Below, one piece after another: positions 1 through 7,573 of a DNA stretch of 7,765 nt. Under the pieces are notes generated by a model, which ran no database searches, was not told where the DNA came from, and saw only the letters and a list, made by a program, of their open reading frames with translations. How positions within the stretch are numbered: position 1 is the stretch's first letter; every line of letters begins with the position of its first letter. Both the position numbers and the translations under genes were made by a program. The DNA is from Bryobacterales bacterium (GTDB taxonomy: Bacteria; Acidobacteriota; Terriglobia; Bryobacterales; Bryobacteraceae): contig PKYZ01000367.1 in the NCBI GenBank assembly GCA_003132865.1, positions 18,277-26,041 on the forward strand, written 5' to 3'.

Positions 1-78
1 ACCCGCCGCAGGCGTGGACGCCCGCCCCACAAGAATCGTCACAGCGCGCGAAGAGGCTGATGGACAGTAGCACAGGGA

Positions 79-717
79 TCAATCCACGAGTCCGCACCGC
101 ACGGCGAACCGCACCAGATCGGTGACGCTATGTACGTTGAGCTTCTCCATGATGCGGCCGCGATGCGCATCCACCGTGTATACGCTGAGGTTCAACACGG
201 TGGCGATTTCCTTGTTGGTCTTGCCTTCCGCGATCATCTGCAGCACTTCGCGTTCGCGGCTGGTGAGCAGATCGATGGGATCGGTCACGTGGCGGCGGTA
301 ATCGTTGAGCACCGCGTCGGATACGCCGGGGCTCAGGTAACCTTCGCCGCGGGCGACGGCACGCACGGCGGCCAGCAGGTCGCTGGCGATGGAGTCTTTC
401 AGGAGATAGCCGCGGGCCCCGGCGCGCAGGATTTCGCGGACATACACGGAATCCTTATGCATGCTCAGCGCCAGCACCCGAGAACGGGGAGATAGATCGG
501 CGACGCGGCGGGTGGCTTCGATGCCGTTCAGTTCCGGCATGGCCACGTCCATCACGATCACGTCGGGCTGTAACTGGCCGGCCAGGGCGAGGGCTTCGCG
601 GCCATTACCGGCCTCGCCCACGATCTCCATATCGGGCTGCGCGGCCAGGATCATTTTGAATCCCTGCCGCACCACGGCATGGTCGTCAGCCAACAGGATG
701 TGGATCTTTTCTCTCAT
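79..717 (-). CDS. NarL/LuxR-family two-component response regulator
   Basis: This is a 212-residue DNA-binding response regulator that should take phosphate from the kinase encoded just upstream and control transcription. The receiver domain (about residues 5-120) has the acidic pair D11/D12, phosphoacceptor D57 (in IVMDVAMP), S85 in the switch Ser/Thr position and K107 (in YLLKDS). The C-terminal LuxR-type helix-turn-helix (about 148-210) has the signature LTSREREVLQMIAEGKTNKE followed by the recognition-helix segment TVDAHRGRIMEKL. The length is normal for the NarL family and no key residue is missing. The ATG lies inside the end of the kinase gene (32-nt overlap, different frame), so translation is probably coupled; only a weak GCAGAG precedes it. 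This start gives the usual MREKIHILLADDH opening. Target genes and stimulus are not visible. The family call is very secure; no specific name (DegU, LiaR, NarL) is justified. Confidence 0.96.
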   Translation of the reverse strand: MREKIHILLADDHAVVRQGFKMILAAQPDMEIVGEAGNGREALALAGQLQPDVIVMDVAMPELNGIEATRRVADLSPRSRVLALSMHKDSVYVREILRAGARGYLLKDSIASDLLAAVRAVARGEGYLSPGVSDAVLNDYRRHVTDPIDLLTSREREVLQMIAEGKTNKEIATVLNLSVYTVDAHRGRIMEKLNVHSVTDLVRFAVRCGLVD

Positions 718-2026
718 GCTCTGCGCCGCCGGCCGGCACGCGGACTTCGATCTCGACGCCCAGTCCCCGTTTGGAGCGCACGCTCAGGTCGCCGCCCACG
801 CTGCGCGCGCGGGCCCGCATCCCGATCATACCCATGCCGCGCGGTCCGGCGCCAGCGGCCGGTAAGCCGCGCCCGTTGTCGCGAATCGAGAGGCGCACCT
901 CGCCGCCCAGCGAATCCAGCGCAACGATGGCGTTGCGCGCGCTGGAATGCCGCGCCACATTGGTGAGCGCCTCCTGCGCCAGGCGGAACAGGTGCGTTTC
1001 GGTCTCATCGGGCAGGCGGCCGGAAATGCCGGACTTGAAATCCGTTTGGATGCCCGTGCGATGCGTGAAGCCTTCGCAGAGCCAGCGCAGCGCGGCCTCC
1101 AAACCAAAGTCGTCCAGAATTGTCGGACGCAGCAATTGCGACATTTGCCGCACATTGCCGATGGATTCGTCGACCAACCGCAAGCAATCGTCCAAGCGCG
1201 ATGGATCGGGCGCGTCATCGGCGCGGAGGGCCGCCAAGTTGGCCTTGACGGCGGTCAGCGACTGTCCGAGTTCGTCGTGCAGCTCATGGGAGAAGCGGCG
1301 CGCCGTGCTCTCCTGGTCTTCCAACATGTGCCAGGAGACCCGGCTCAATTCGCTTTCCTGCCAGTCCATTTTGCGCAGCAGTTGCGCGGTCAGGCGCACG
1401 GTCAGCACCGTGCAGAGCAACGCCATCGTGAGAAAAGCGGCCAGGAATGCGGCGGATTGTTTGACCAGGCGCTCGGAACGTTGGTCGATCTGATTCTGCG
1501 CCGCGACGGCCCTCCGGTAACTGGACTCGATGAGCTTGGCAACCACAGAGATGAACGCCTCGTGATCGCGGAACAGATCCTGCGACGAAAATGTCTCGGG
1601 CTCCTCGACGGCCAGCAAACGCCGCGCTTCGGCCGAGAATGCGGCGGAAGTTTGCCGGAGCTGGTCGTAAAGGCGCCGCTGCGGAGTCTGCGCGCCCTCC
1701 GCCACGATGCGGTCGATCTTGCCGTCCGCCTCGTCCAACTGGGACAGGATCTTGCGGTAATCGACGGAATCCGGATCGCGCGCCAGGATGGAGAAGACCT
1801 CGCTGAGGCTGGCCTGTTGCCGGTGCACCTCTTCGAGCAGGCGGTTGGTGGACTGCTGCTCCTCGACCAGGCGCGCGGCGTTCTCCTTGATGGTGTGGAT
1901 GTTGCCGATGCCGATGAAGGCGCCGGCCAGCAGCAGGATGATGACCAGGCTGAAACCGGCGATCAAGACGCGCAGGAGGCTGCGGTGGGTGATCCGGCGG
2001 GCGGGCGCAGGTGAATGTTCCTTCAC
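686..2026 (-). CDS. Membrane sensor histidine kinase, HisKA_3/NarL-partner type, with CHASE3-like sensor
   Basis: This is a 446-residue inner-membrane kinase that should autophosphorylate and pass phosphate to the regulator encoded downstream. TM1 is about residues 17-41. An extracytoplasmic, mostly helical region (about 43-188) resembles CHASE3 or four-helix-bundle sensors. TM2 is about 190-215. The HisKA_3 dimerisation/phosphoacceptor box is SHELHDELGQSLTAVK, with H250 the likely phosphorylated histidine followed by D251. The HATPase_c domain shows an N box (EALTNVARHS, N355), G1 (IRDNGRGLP, D383) and glycine-rich GPRGMGMIGMRAR from 394. All catalytic boxes are intact. The start is GTG at 2026; a GGAGG lies on the minus strand (plus-strand 2030-2034) but is only 3 nt from the GTG, so the start is plausible rather than certain. 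The 3' end overlaps the regulator gene by 32 nt, supporting a kinase-regulator operon. The ligand is unknown. Confidence 0.94.
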   Translation of the reverse strand: MKEHSPAPARRITHRSLLRVLIAGFSLVIILLLAGAFIGIGNIHTIKENAARLVEEQQSTNRLLEEVHRQQASLSEVFSILARDPDSVDYRKILSQLDEADGKIDRIVAEGAQTPQRRLYDQLRQTSAAFSAEARRLLAVEEPETFSSQDLFRDHEAFISVVAKLIESSYRRAVAAQNQIDQRSERLVKQSAAFLAAFLTMALLCTVLTVRLTAQLLRKMDWQESELSRVSWHMLEDQESTARRFSHELHDELGQSLTAVKANLAALRADDAPDPSRLDDCLRLVDESIGNVRQMSQLLRPTILDDFGLEAALRWLCEGFTHRTGIQTDFKSGISGRLPDETETHLFRLAQEALTNVARHSSARNAIVALDSLGGEVRLSIRDNGRGLPAAGAGPRGMGMIGMRARARSVGGDLSVRSKRGLGVEIEVRVPAGGAEHERKDPHPVG

Positions 2027-2233
2027 GGTCCTCCAAGTCCATGATGGCGCTATGGCGGGCGAGGCGGATATCCCGTATCGGGGCTAATCGAGCGCCCTGA
2101 CCGGGGCTATGGTTGGGCGATTCCAGCGTCTTCTTTCGCCCGCGAGTTAGCCTTTCGAGTCTATCGTATTAAAACGGGCGTTGCCGCAAGATGGAATTGA
2201 CGGGAGAAATGAATCCCGCAAGGAGAGACCAAC
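2027..2233. promoter_or_regulatory. Divergent intergenic region between kinase and small exported protein gene
   Basis: This 207-nt gap must hold the promoter of the minus-strand kinase operon and of the plus-strand small gene. On the plus strand an AT-rich patch at about 2161-2174 contains TATTAA (2167-2172), a possible -10 element, but no convincing -35 lies 16-18 nt upstream. Imperfect repeats of CGGGGCTA occur near 2078 and 2102. I see no clear operator. Confidence 0.3.
2220..2225 (+). promoter_or_regulatory. Shine-Dalgarno of the small exported protein
   Basis: AAGGAG stands 8 nt before the ATG at 2234. It is a strong ribosome-binding site that supports this very short ORF as a real gene. 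Confidence 0.75.
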
Positions 2234-2446
2234 ATGAAGAAAAGCTTACTCGCGATCGTTTTCGCCGCCGCCAGCCTGCCGCTGACATTTGCGCAGTCCA
2301 CCGCGCCGGCCACCCCGAGCCAGTCGACGCCGGACCAGAAGAGCACCGCTCCGGCGAAGAAGACCAAGAATACCTCGAAGCACAGCACCAAAAAGACCAG
2401 CGCAAAGAAGACTGGCACCAGCACCACCAGCACGCCCCAGAAGTAA
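2234..2446 (+). CDS. Small exported Lys/Thr/Ser-rich basic protein, hypothetical
   Basis: This is a 70-residue protein of unknown function. Residues 1-20 form a textbook Sec signal peptide: KK at the N terminus, a hydrophobic core LLAIVFAAASLPL, and likely signal-peptidase I cleavage after TFA, before Q21. The roughly 50-residue mature part is low-complexity, with about 10 Lys, 13 Thr and 9 Ser, several Ala/Pro, no Cys and almost no hydrophobic residues. It should therefore be unfolded, strongly basic and located in the periplasm or outside the cell. A strong AAGGAG precedes the ATG and a hairpin follows the stop, so it looks like a monocistronic gene. Very small exported KKT/KKS-rich proteins of this style are familiar from acidobacterial genomes, which is my main hint at the host. 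It could bind polyanions such as cell-wall polymers or DNA, but nothing in the sequence proves this. Confidence 0.78.
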   Translation: MKKSLLAIVFAAASLPLTFAQSTAPATPSQSTPDQKSTAPAKKTKNTSKHSTKKTSAKKTGTSTTSTPQK

Positions 2447-2460
2447 CTGTCCTTCCCAAA

Positions 2461-2488
2461 CGTGGGCAGGCGAAGATACCTGCCCACG
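2461..2488 (+). terminator. Hairpin terminator candidate after the small exported protein gene
   Basis: A perfect 10-bp inverted repeat, CGTGGGCAGG (2461-2470) and CCTGCCCACG (2479-2488), encloses an 8-nt loop and begins 14 nt after the stop codon. It is preceded by AAA and followed by CAGTTT, so the U-tract is short and offset. It may act as a weak intrinsic terminator or as a 3' stabilising hairpin. The structure is certain; the function is inferred. Confidence 0.65.
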
Positions 2489-2589
2489 CAGTTTCCCCAG
2501 CGCCCGTATCCTGGTTCACTCGCGGATGAGAGAAAGACCGCCAGTATTCCACCCCTTTCCGTAAGCACAATCGATAAGCGGTTCCCCGC

Positions 2590-3426
2590 ATGCAGGAATA
2601 CGACGTAGCCTTGAAGTTGCTGTTGCAAGGTTCGGCCACGCTCACCATGCGCGAGCTGACTGGCACGACGGTCGCGAAGTGGCTGGATGTGGAACTGCCA
2701 AAGGTGCAGAACCTACGCTTGGACCTTCTCGGCGAGACTGCCGACGGCGGTCTGGTCCACGTGGAGTTGCAAAGCGGCAACGATGCGGCGATGCCGCTGC
2801 GCATGGCCGAATACTGCCTGGGCGTCTTTCGGCTGTTCGGTCGACTCCCGCGCCAAGTGGTGCTGTACGTGGGCGAAGCGCAACTGCGAATGGAGAGCGA
2901 GCTGCGCGGTCCCGACGTGTTGTTCCAGTACCGCCTGATCGACATTCGCACGCTGGATGGCGACCGCCTGCTGGAAAGCGACGCGGTCGGCGATAATGTA
3001 ATTGCGATCCTGGCGGGACTACGGGACCATGAAGAGGCGGTAGGCAAGATTGTGAAGCGGATCGCGGGTCTGGCGGCGGCGGAGCGGGAAACCGCCTTGG
3101 CCCAGTTGGTGATCCTGGCTGGATTGCGGCACTTGTCGAGAACGGTGGAGCAGGAGAGACGGAAAATGCCGATTGATATCGATATTCGGGAACACGAGGT
3201 CTTGGGACCTATGTTTAAGGAAGCGGAACAGAAAGGCCGTCAGGAAGGGCGACAGGAGGGCCGTCAGGAAGGCGAACTCACCGTCCTTCGCCGGTTGATT
3301 GAGAAGCGCTTCGGCGCCCTGCCGGGTTGGGCCGGCGAAAAACTGGCGGCACTGTCGGCGCCCGAACTGGAGGATCTGAGTATGCGGGTGCTGGATGCCA
3401 AAAGCGTGGAAGAATTGCTGACGTAA
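2590..3426 (+). CDS. Rpn-family PD-(D/E)XK nuclease-like protein (transposase_31/DUF4351-type), probable gene-within-gene toxin
   Basis: This 278-residue protein has the layout of Rpn (recombination-promoting nuclease) proteins. The N-terminal nuclease-like domain (about 1-130) has a D-Xn-ExQ active-site pattern: D45 in NLRLDLLGE, then E59 and Q61 in VHVELQS, a PD-(D/E)XK variant in which Gln replaces Lys. A helical region (about 130-210) follows, then three GRQE repeats (216-227) and a C-terminal DUF4351-like domain (about 229-276, LIEKRFGALPGWAGEKL). Rpn proteins nick or cut DNA and have been reported as antiphage toxins blocked by their own separately translated C-terminal domain. An internal ATG with a good Shine-Dalgarno is present here at 3166. 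The main ATG at 2590 has only a weak upstream purine stretch, but it gives the expected MQEYDVALKLLLQG opening. A truncated copy of the C terminus follows at once. The family call is firm; toxicity and phage defence are inferred from family knowledge. Confidence 0.88.
   Translation: MQEYDVALKLLLQGSATLTMRELTGTTVAKWLDVELPKVQNLRLDLLGETADGGLVHVELQSGNDAAMPLRMAEYCLGVFRLFGRLPRQVVLYVGEAQLRMESELRGPDVLFQYRLIDIRTLDGDRLLESDAVGDNVIAILAGLRDHEEAVGKIVKRIAGLAAAERETALAQLVILAGLRHLSRTVEQERRKMPIDIDIREHEVLGPMFKEAEQKGRQEGRQEGRQEGELTVLRRLIEKRFGALPGWAGEKLAALSAPELEDLSMRVLDAKSVEELLT
3152..3156 (+). promoter_or_regulatory. Internal Shine-Dalgarno inside the Rpn gene
   Basis: AGGAG (within CAGGAGAGACGG) stands 9 nt before the in-frame ATG at 3166. 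It is a better ribosome-binding site than the one before the full-length start at 2590. It supports separate translation of the C-terminal domain. Confidence 0.55.
3166..3426 (+). CDS. Candidate internally initiated RpnS-like C-terminal protein (antitoxin), in frame with the Rpn gene
   Basis: This is an 86-residue product (residues 193-278 of the long protein) expected from the in-frame ATG at 3166. It contains MPIDIDIREHEVLG, the GRQE repeat helix and the whole DUF4351-like domain. The internal AGGAG at 9-nt spacing is the sequence evidence. For known Rpn proteins, a small form (RpnS) made from the C-terminal part binds and blocks the toxic long form (RpnL), and the region with four-residue repeats belongs to its dimerisation helix; the layout here matches. 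The downstream partial copy at 3487 begins at the homologous ATG (MPHIDI against MPIDIDI), an independent hint that this methionine marks a functional module boundary. That the protein is made, and that it acts as an antitoxin, are both inferred. Confidence 0.55.
   Translation: MPIDIDIREHEVLGPMFKEAEQKGRQEGRQEGRQEGELTVLRRLIEKRFGALPGWAGEKLAALSAPELEDLSMRVLDAKSVEELLT
3235..3270 (+). repeat. Three 12-nt tandem repeats encoding GRQE
   Basis: Three consecutive 12-nt units (GGCCGTCAGGAA, GGGCGACAGGAG, GGCCGTCAGGAA) encode GRQE three times, followed by a further Gly. Units 1 and 3 are identical. Such arrays can gain or lose whole units without a frameshift, as described for Rpn proteins, in which the repeat number varies between strains. 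Confidence 0.85.
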
Positions 3427-3486
3427 AGCCTCCCCGGCAGCGCGAGTGTATCCGATCCTCGCGATACAGAGGCACGGGCTCGAAAA

Positions 3487-3732
3487 ATGCCGCACATCGA
3501 TATTCTGGAAAACGAAGTCTTGGGACTCCTGTTTCAGAAGGGCCTGCAAGAAGAGCGTCAGGAAAGGCCGTCAAGAAGGCGAACTGACCGTTTTCGCCAG
3601 CTAATTGAGAAGCGCTTCGGCGCCCTGCCGAGTTGGGCCGGCGATAAACTGGCGGCCCTGCCGGCGTCCGAGCTTGAAGATTTGAGTCTAAGGGTGCTGG
3701 ATGCCAAAAGCGTGGAAGAACTACTGACGTAA
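3487..3732 (+). pseudogene. Truncated second copy of the Rpn C-terminal domain, frame kept by two compensating frameshifts; possible stand-alone antitoxin
   Basis: This 81-residue ORF is homologous to residues 193-278 of the preceding Rpn protein and to nothing upstream of it. Its last 43 residues (LIEKRFGALPSWAGDKL onward) differ at only 5 positions. In the repeat region an extra A (one of 3563-3565) shifts the frame, and one base missing near 3591-3594 restores it, so residues 27-36 read RPSRRRTDRF instead of a GRQEGELTV-like segment. Three degenerate 12-nt units are still visible at 3541-3577. The similarity continues about 25 nt past both stop codons. No nuclease domain is present. The Shine-Dalgarno is poor (GAGG, 14 nt away), but the ATG is in frame 60 nt after the first gene's stop, allowing readthrough or reinitiation. 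It may be a remnant, or a duplicated RpnS-like immunity gene. The pseudogene label is the cautious choice. Confidence 0.6.
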
Positions 3733-3769
3733 AGCCGCCCGGGCAACAGCGCGAAAAATGGCGATTCAT

Positions 3770-5952
<2,183 letters not shown>

Positions 5953-5956
<4 letters not shown>

Positions 5957-6168
5957 TGTTGCACAGTGTAGCCGAGCTGCTCGATGGCGTGCAGCAGGTC
6001 GGGCAACTTGGTACGGTCGGCATCAAACTCGACCGTCGCCGTGCCTCCCGCCAGGTCCACACGCGCGCTCGATACGCCGGGACTGGTCGAGAGTTTCCGT
6101 TCGACGCTACGGGCGCAATTGCCGCACGTCATGCCGCTCACCGGAATTTTGACAGTTTGGAGGCCCAT
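5953..6168 (-). CDS. copZ: CopZ-like cytosolic copper chaperone (HMA-domain protein)
   Basis: This 71-residue single HMA domain has the metal site GMTCGNC (C15, C18) and ends [12 protein letters not shown], which closes the ferredoxin-like fold. It should carry Cu+ in the cytoplasm and deliver it to the ATPase encoded next. It is clearly a paralogue of the pump's own N-terminal HMA domain: both share PVSGM, TATVEFD and AIE-LGY. Its TGA overlaps the ATPase ATG by four bases (ATGA at 5953-5956), the classical sign of translational coupling. The start is fixed by an in-frame TAG only 6 nt upstream; no Shine-Dalgarno is evident, so initiation may be leaderless or coupled to an upstream ORF. It could equally be seen as a detached second HMA domain of CopA, but free-standing CopZ is the simplest reading. 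Confidence 0.92.
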
Positions 6169-6467
6169 ATACTAATGATGCACCGAAAGCCGGGAAGGTG
6201 GCGGGAACGCACTGAGCCGCCGTACGATGTGATCGGCCGAGTGCCGTCGGCGATTTCTTCCAATTCACCGGGACTTACGGTCGGCTCGTAGATGTGGCTT
6301 CGGGGCCATTGCCGCAGGTCGTGCTCGGATGACGGCAGTTGCTCAACGCCGCGCTGCCGCTGGGCCTGGAAGGAAGTGGCGTGGTTTCCGGATCGCCGCC
6401 CCCTAGCTAGCAGAGCTTCGAAAGGCCGGTCACTGCTTTCCACGGCAGTTTCCGAGTGCTCCATCAC
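6138..6467 (-). CDS. Doubtful hypothetical ORF upstream of the copper operon
   Basis: This 109-residue ORF fills most of the otherwise gene-free stretch between oxyR and the copper chaperone gene. In its favour: a GAAGG lies 5 nt before the ATG at 6467, the middle part (SHIYEPTVSPGELEEIADG) has protein-like composition, and it reads toward the copper genes and overlaps the chaperone start by 31 nt, which could supply coupling to a gene lacking its own Shine-Dalgarno. Against: I recognise no family, motif or membrane segment, and the last 25 or so residues run over the chaperone start in another frame. It may be a small unknown protein, a decayed gene or chance. Confidence 0.28.
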   Translation of the reverse strand: MMEHSETAVESSDRPFEALLARGRRSGNHATSFQAQRQRGVEQLPSSEHDLRQWPRSHIYEPTVSPGELEEIADGTRPITSYGGSVRSRHLPGFRCIISIWASKLSKFR

Positions 6468-6620
6468 TCGCCTTCTATCAGAGCGGGTATCCTGATTCGT
6501 TTTAGGTCTGGTTCAAAGCGATCAGGTCATTTCTCTTGTCTACCAACCAGCGACTCAATTCCGTCCAGAATGCACTCTAGCTAGAGACCGCCTGGGTCAG
6601 TTTTGGAAAGCAGTGGCGGG
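6468..6620. other. Intergenic region between oxyR and the copper operon
   Basis: No gene is visible here. The stretch is less GC-rich than its surroundings and contains a perfect 12-nt palindrome CTCTAGCTAGAG at 6575-6586; the 8-mer CTAGCTAG at its centre (6577-6584) also occurs at 6403-6410. TTGAAC, read on the minus strand near 6515, is a weak -35-like sequence for transcription toward the copper genes, without a matching -10. No intrinsic terminator for oxyR is obvious. Confidence 0.35.
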
Positions 6621-7508
6621 TCACTTCTCGCGACAGCCGAAGCACTGCTCCCGCAACCACTTCACGAACGCGATTTGCGCGGCGCCGCGGACATGCCGCC
6701 GCACCCGGATGTATCCCACCCGCCGGAACGTTTCCCGCTCCAGCGGCAGCAGCCGGCATTCCCCCGCCGTGCTCGCCGCCATCTTGGGCGCCAGCGTGAT
6801 CCCCAGCCCGGTCGCCACCATCGGAAAGATGCTCGAAAACTGGTCCGTCTCGAACATGGGATGGAACGGCATCCGCGCCCGGCTGCAGATGCGCAAAGCG
6901 TCGTCGCGGAAGCAGTGCCCTTCCTTCAGCAACAACATCTTCTCGCCGCGCAGTTCGGAGAGCTTCACATGCGTATTCGCCGCCAGCCGGTGCCCCTTTC
7001 CCACCGCCACCCAAATAGGTTCCCGGAACAACTCCGCGCACAGCATCCCCGGACTGTTCACGGGAAGCCCCACCACCGCCAGGTCCAGCTTCCCGGCCTG
7101 CAGCAACTCCACCAGCTTTGGCGTGGTCTCCTCCATCAACCGCAGTTCCACATCCGGAAACCGCTCGGCGAAGCCGCTCAGCCGGGGCGCCAGGAAGTAC
7201 GGCGTGATGGTCGGAATGCACCCCACGGAGAGGTTCCCCGCCACGCCCCGCCGCAGAGACTCCAGGGTGCTGCGCGCCTCGTTCACCTCCCGCAGAATCG
7301 CCAGCGCCTGGGGCAACAGTGTGCGCCCGTACTCGGTCAACTGCACGCTCCGGCTCAGCCGGTCGAACAGCTTCGCCCCCAGCGTCAGTTCCAGCTTCAC
7401 AATCTGTTGGGATAGCGAAGGCTGCGCCACGCCCTCCTCCGCTGCCGCGCGCGTGAAGCTCCCTGTCCGGGCCACTGCGCAAAAATACCGAAGCTGATGC
7501 AACTCCAT
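6621..7508 (-). CDS. oxyR: OxyR-type LysR-family peroxide-sensing transcriptional regulator
   Basis: This is a 295-residue LysR-family regulator. The N-terminal winged helix-turn-helix (about 1-60) reads MELHQLRYFCAVARTGSF, then QPSLSQQIVKLE, then LGAKLFDRLSR. The linker helix is about 60-88 and the effector domain about 91-290. GHCFRDDALRIC places cysteines at 199 and 208, the same spacing and numbering as the Cys199/Cys208 peroxide-sensing disulfide pair of E. coli OxyR, within the equivalent GEK-LL--GHC-RD context; IPTITPYFLAP also matches OxyR. It should form a disulfide on H2O2 exposure and activate the divergent catalase gene. The ATG at 7508 lies inside the ATAG/CTAT elements, suggesting autorepression; a weak AGGTAG precedes it. 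A non-OxyR LysR regulator is possible, but the cysteine pair plus catalase neighbour make that unlikely. Confidence 0.92.
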   Translation of the reverse strand: MELHQLRYFCAVARTGSFTRAAAEEGVAQPSLSQQIVKLELTLGAKLFDRLSRSVQLTEYGRTLLPQALAILREVNEARSTLESLRRGVAGNLSVGCIPTITPYFLAPRLSGFAERFPDVELRLMEETTPKLVELLQAGKLDLAVVGLPVNSPGMLCAELFREPIWVAVGKGHRLAANTHVKLSELRGEKMLLLKEGHCFRDDALRICSRARMPFHPMFETDQFSSIFPMVATGLGITLAPKMAASTAGECRLLPLERETFRRVGYIRVRRHVRGAAQIAFVKWLREQCFGCREK

Positions 7509-7544
7509 AGGATCTACCTATCGCTATCATTGCATAATAGCTAT
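7507..7544. promoter_or_regulatory. Probable OxyR operator between oxyR and catalase
   Basis: ATAG (7507-7510) and CTAT (7518-7521) are separated by exactly 7 nt, the half of the known OxyR pattern ATAG-N7-CTAT-N7-ATAG-N7-CTAT. At the next N7 position stands ATTG (7529-7532, 3 of 4). Further elements are CTAT at 7524-7527, ATAG at 7537-7540 and CTAT at 7541-7544; GCTAT (7523-7527) and ATAGC (7537-7541) form an inverted repeat with a 9-nt gap. The second half of the canonical tetramer site is therefore imperfect. The first ATAG overlaps the oxyR start codon, which fits autorepression. Confidence 0.7.
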
Positions 7545-7566
7545 CGCCCCGCCGCCCGGAAGCGCC

Positions 7567-7572
7567 TATAAT
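7567..7572 (+). promoter_or_regulatory. Candidate -10 box of the catalase promoter
   Basis: A perfect TATAAT lies 14 nt before the catalase ATG with no recognisable -35, as expected of an activator-dependent promoter; the ATAG/CTAT elements would then sit at about -72 to -35. Transcription starting 7 nt after this box would, however, cut off the GGAAGG at 7574-7579. CATAAT at 7533-7538 is an alternative -10 that keeps it. Confidence 0.45.
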
Positions 7573-7573
7573 T

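Noticed and set aside
11..22. GGCGTGGACGCC inverted repeat as a terminator after the response regulator
   Set aside because: The stem is at most 5 bp with a 2-nt loop and there is no T-run in the regulator's direction; chance is likely in GC-rich sequence.
947..2014. Long plus-strand ORF (355 codons) opposite the kinase gene
   Set aside because: It is antisense to a histidine kinase with all catalytic motifs, has Gln/Arg/Gly-rich composition typical of GC-rich antisense frames, and shows no motifs.
2169..3047. Minus-strand 292-codon ORF across the small exported gene and the Rpn gene
   Set aside because: It is Ser/Arg/Trp-rich and motif-free, and it crosses two well-supported plus-strand genes and the hairpin between them.
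3235..3580. Direct repeats in the Rpn region as a CRISPR array
   Set aside because: The repeats are 12-nt coding units without spacers, and the larger duplication is a diverged gene segment.
3278..3769. Minus-strand ORF with internal repeats opposite the Rpn C-terminal copies
   Set aside because: Its repeats simply mirror the duplication on the plus strand; the plus frame carries the conserved DUF4351-like domain.
6180..6199. CueR-like operator upstream of the copper chaperone (ACCTTCC on the minus strand at 6199-6193)
   Set aside because: The left half-site is exact, but the expected GGAAGGT partner is absent at the right spacing and the gap to the TAGTAT at 6174-6169 is too long for a MerR-type promoter.
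6577..7530. Minus-strand 317-codon ORF overlapping oxyR in another frame
   Set aside because: Its Gly/Ala/Arg-rich translation has no motifs, whereas the overlapping 295-codon frame is a complete OxyR with both redox cysteines.
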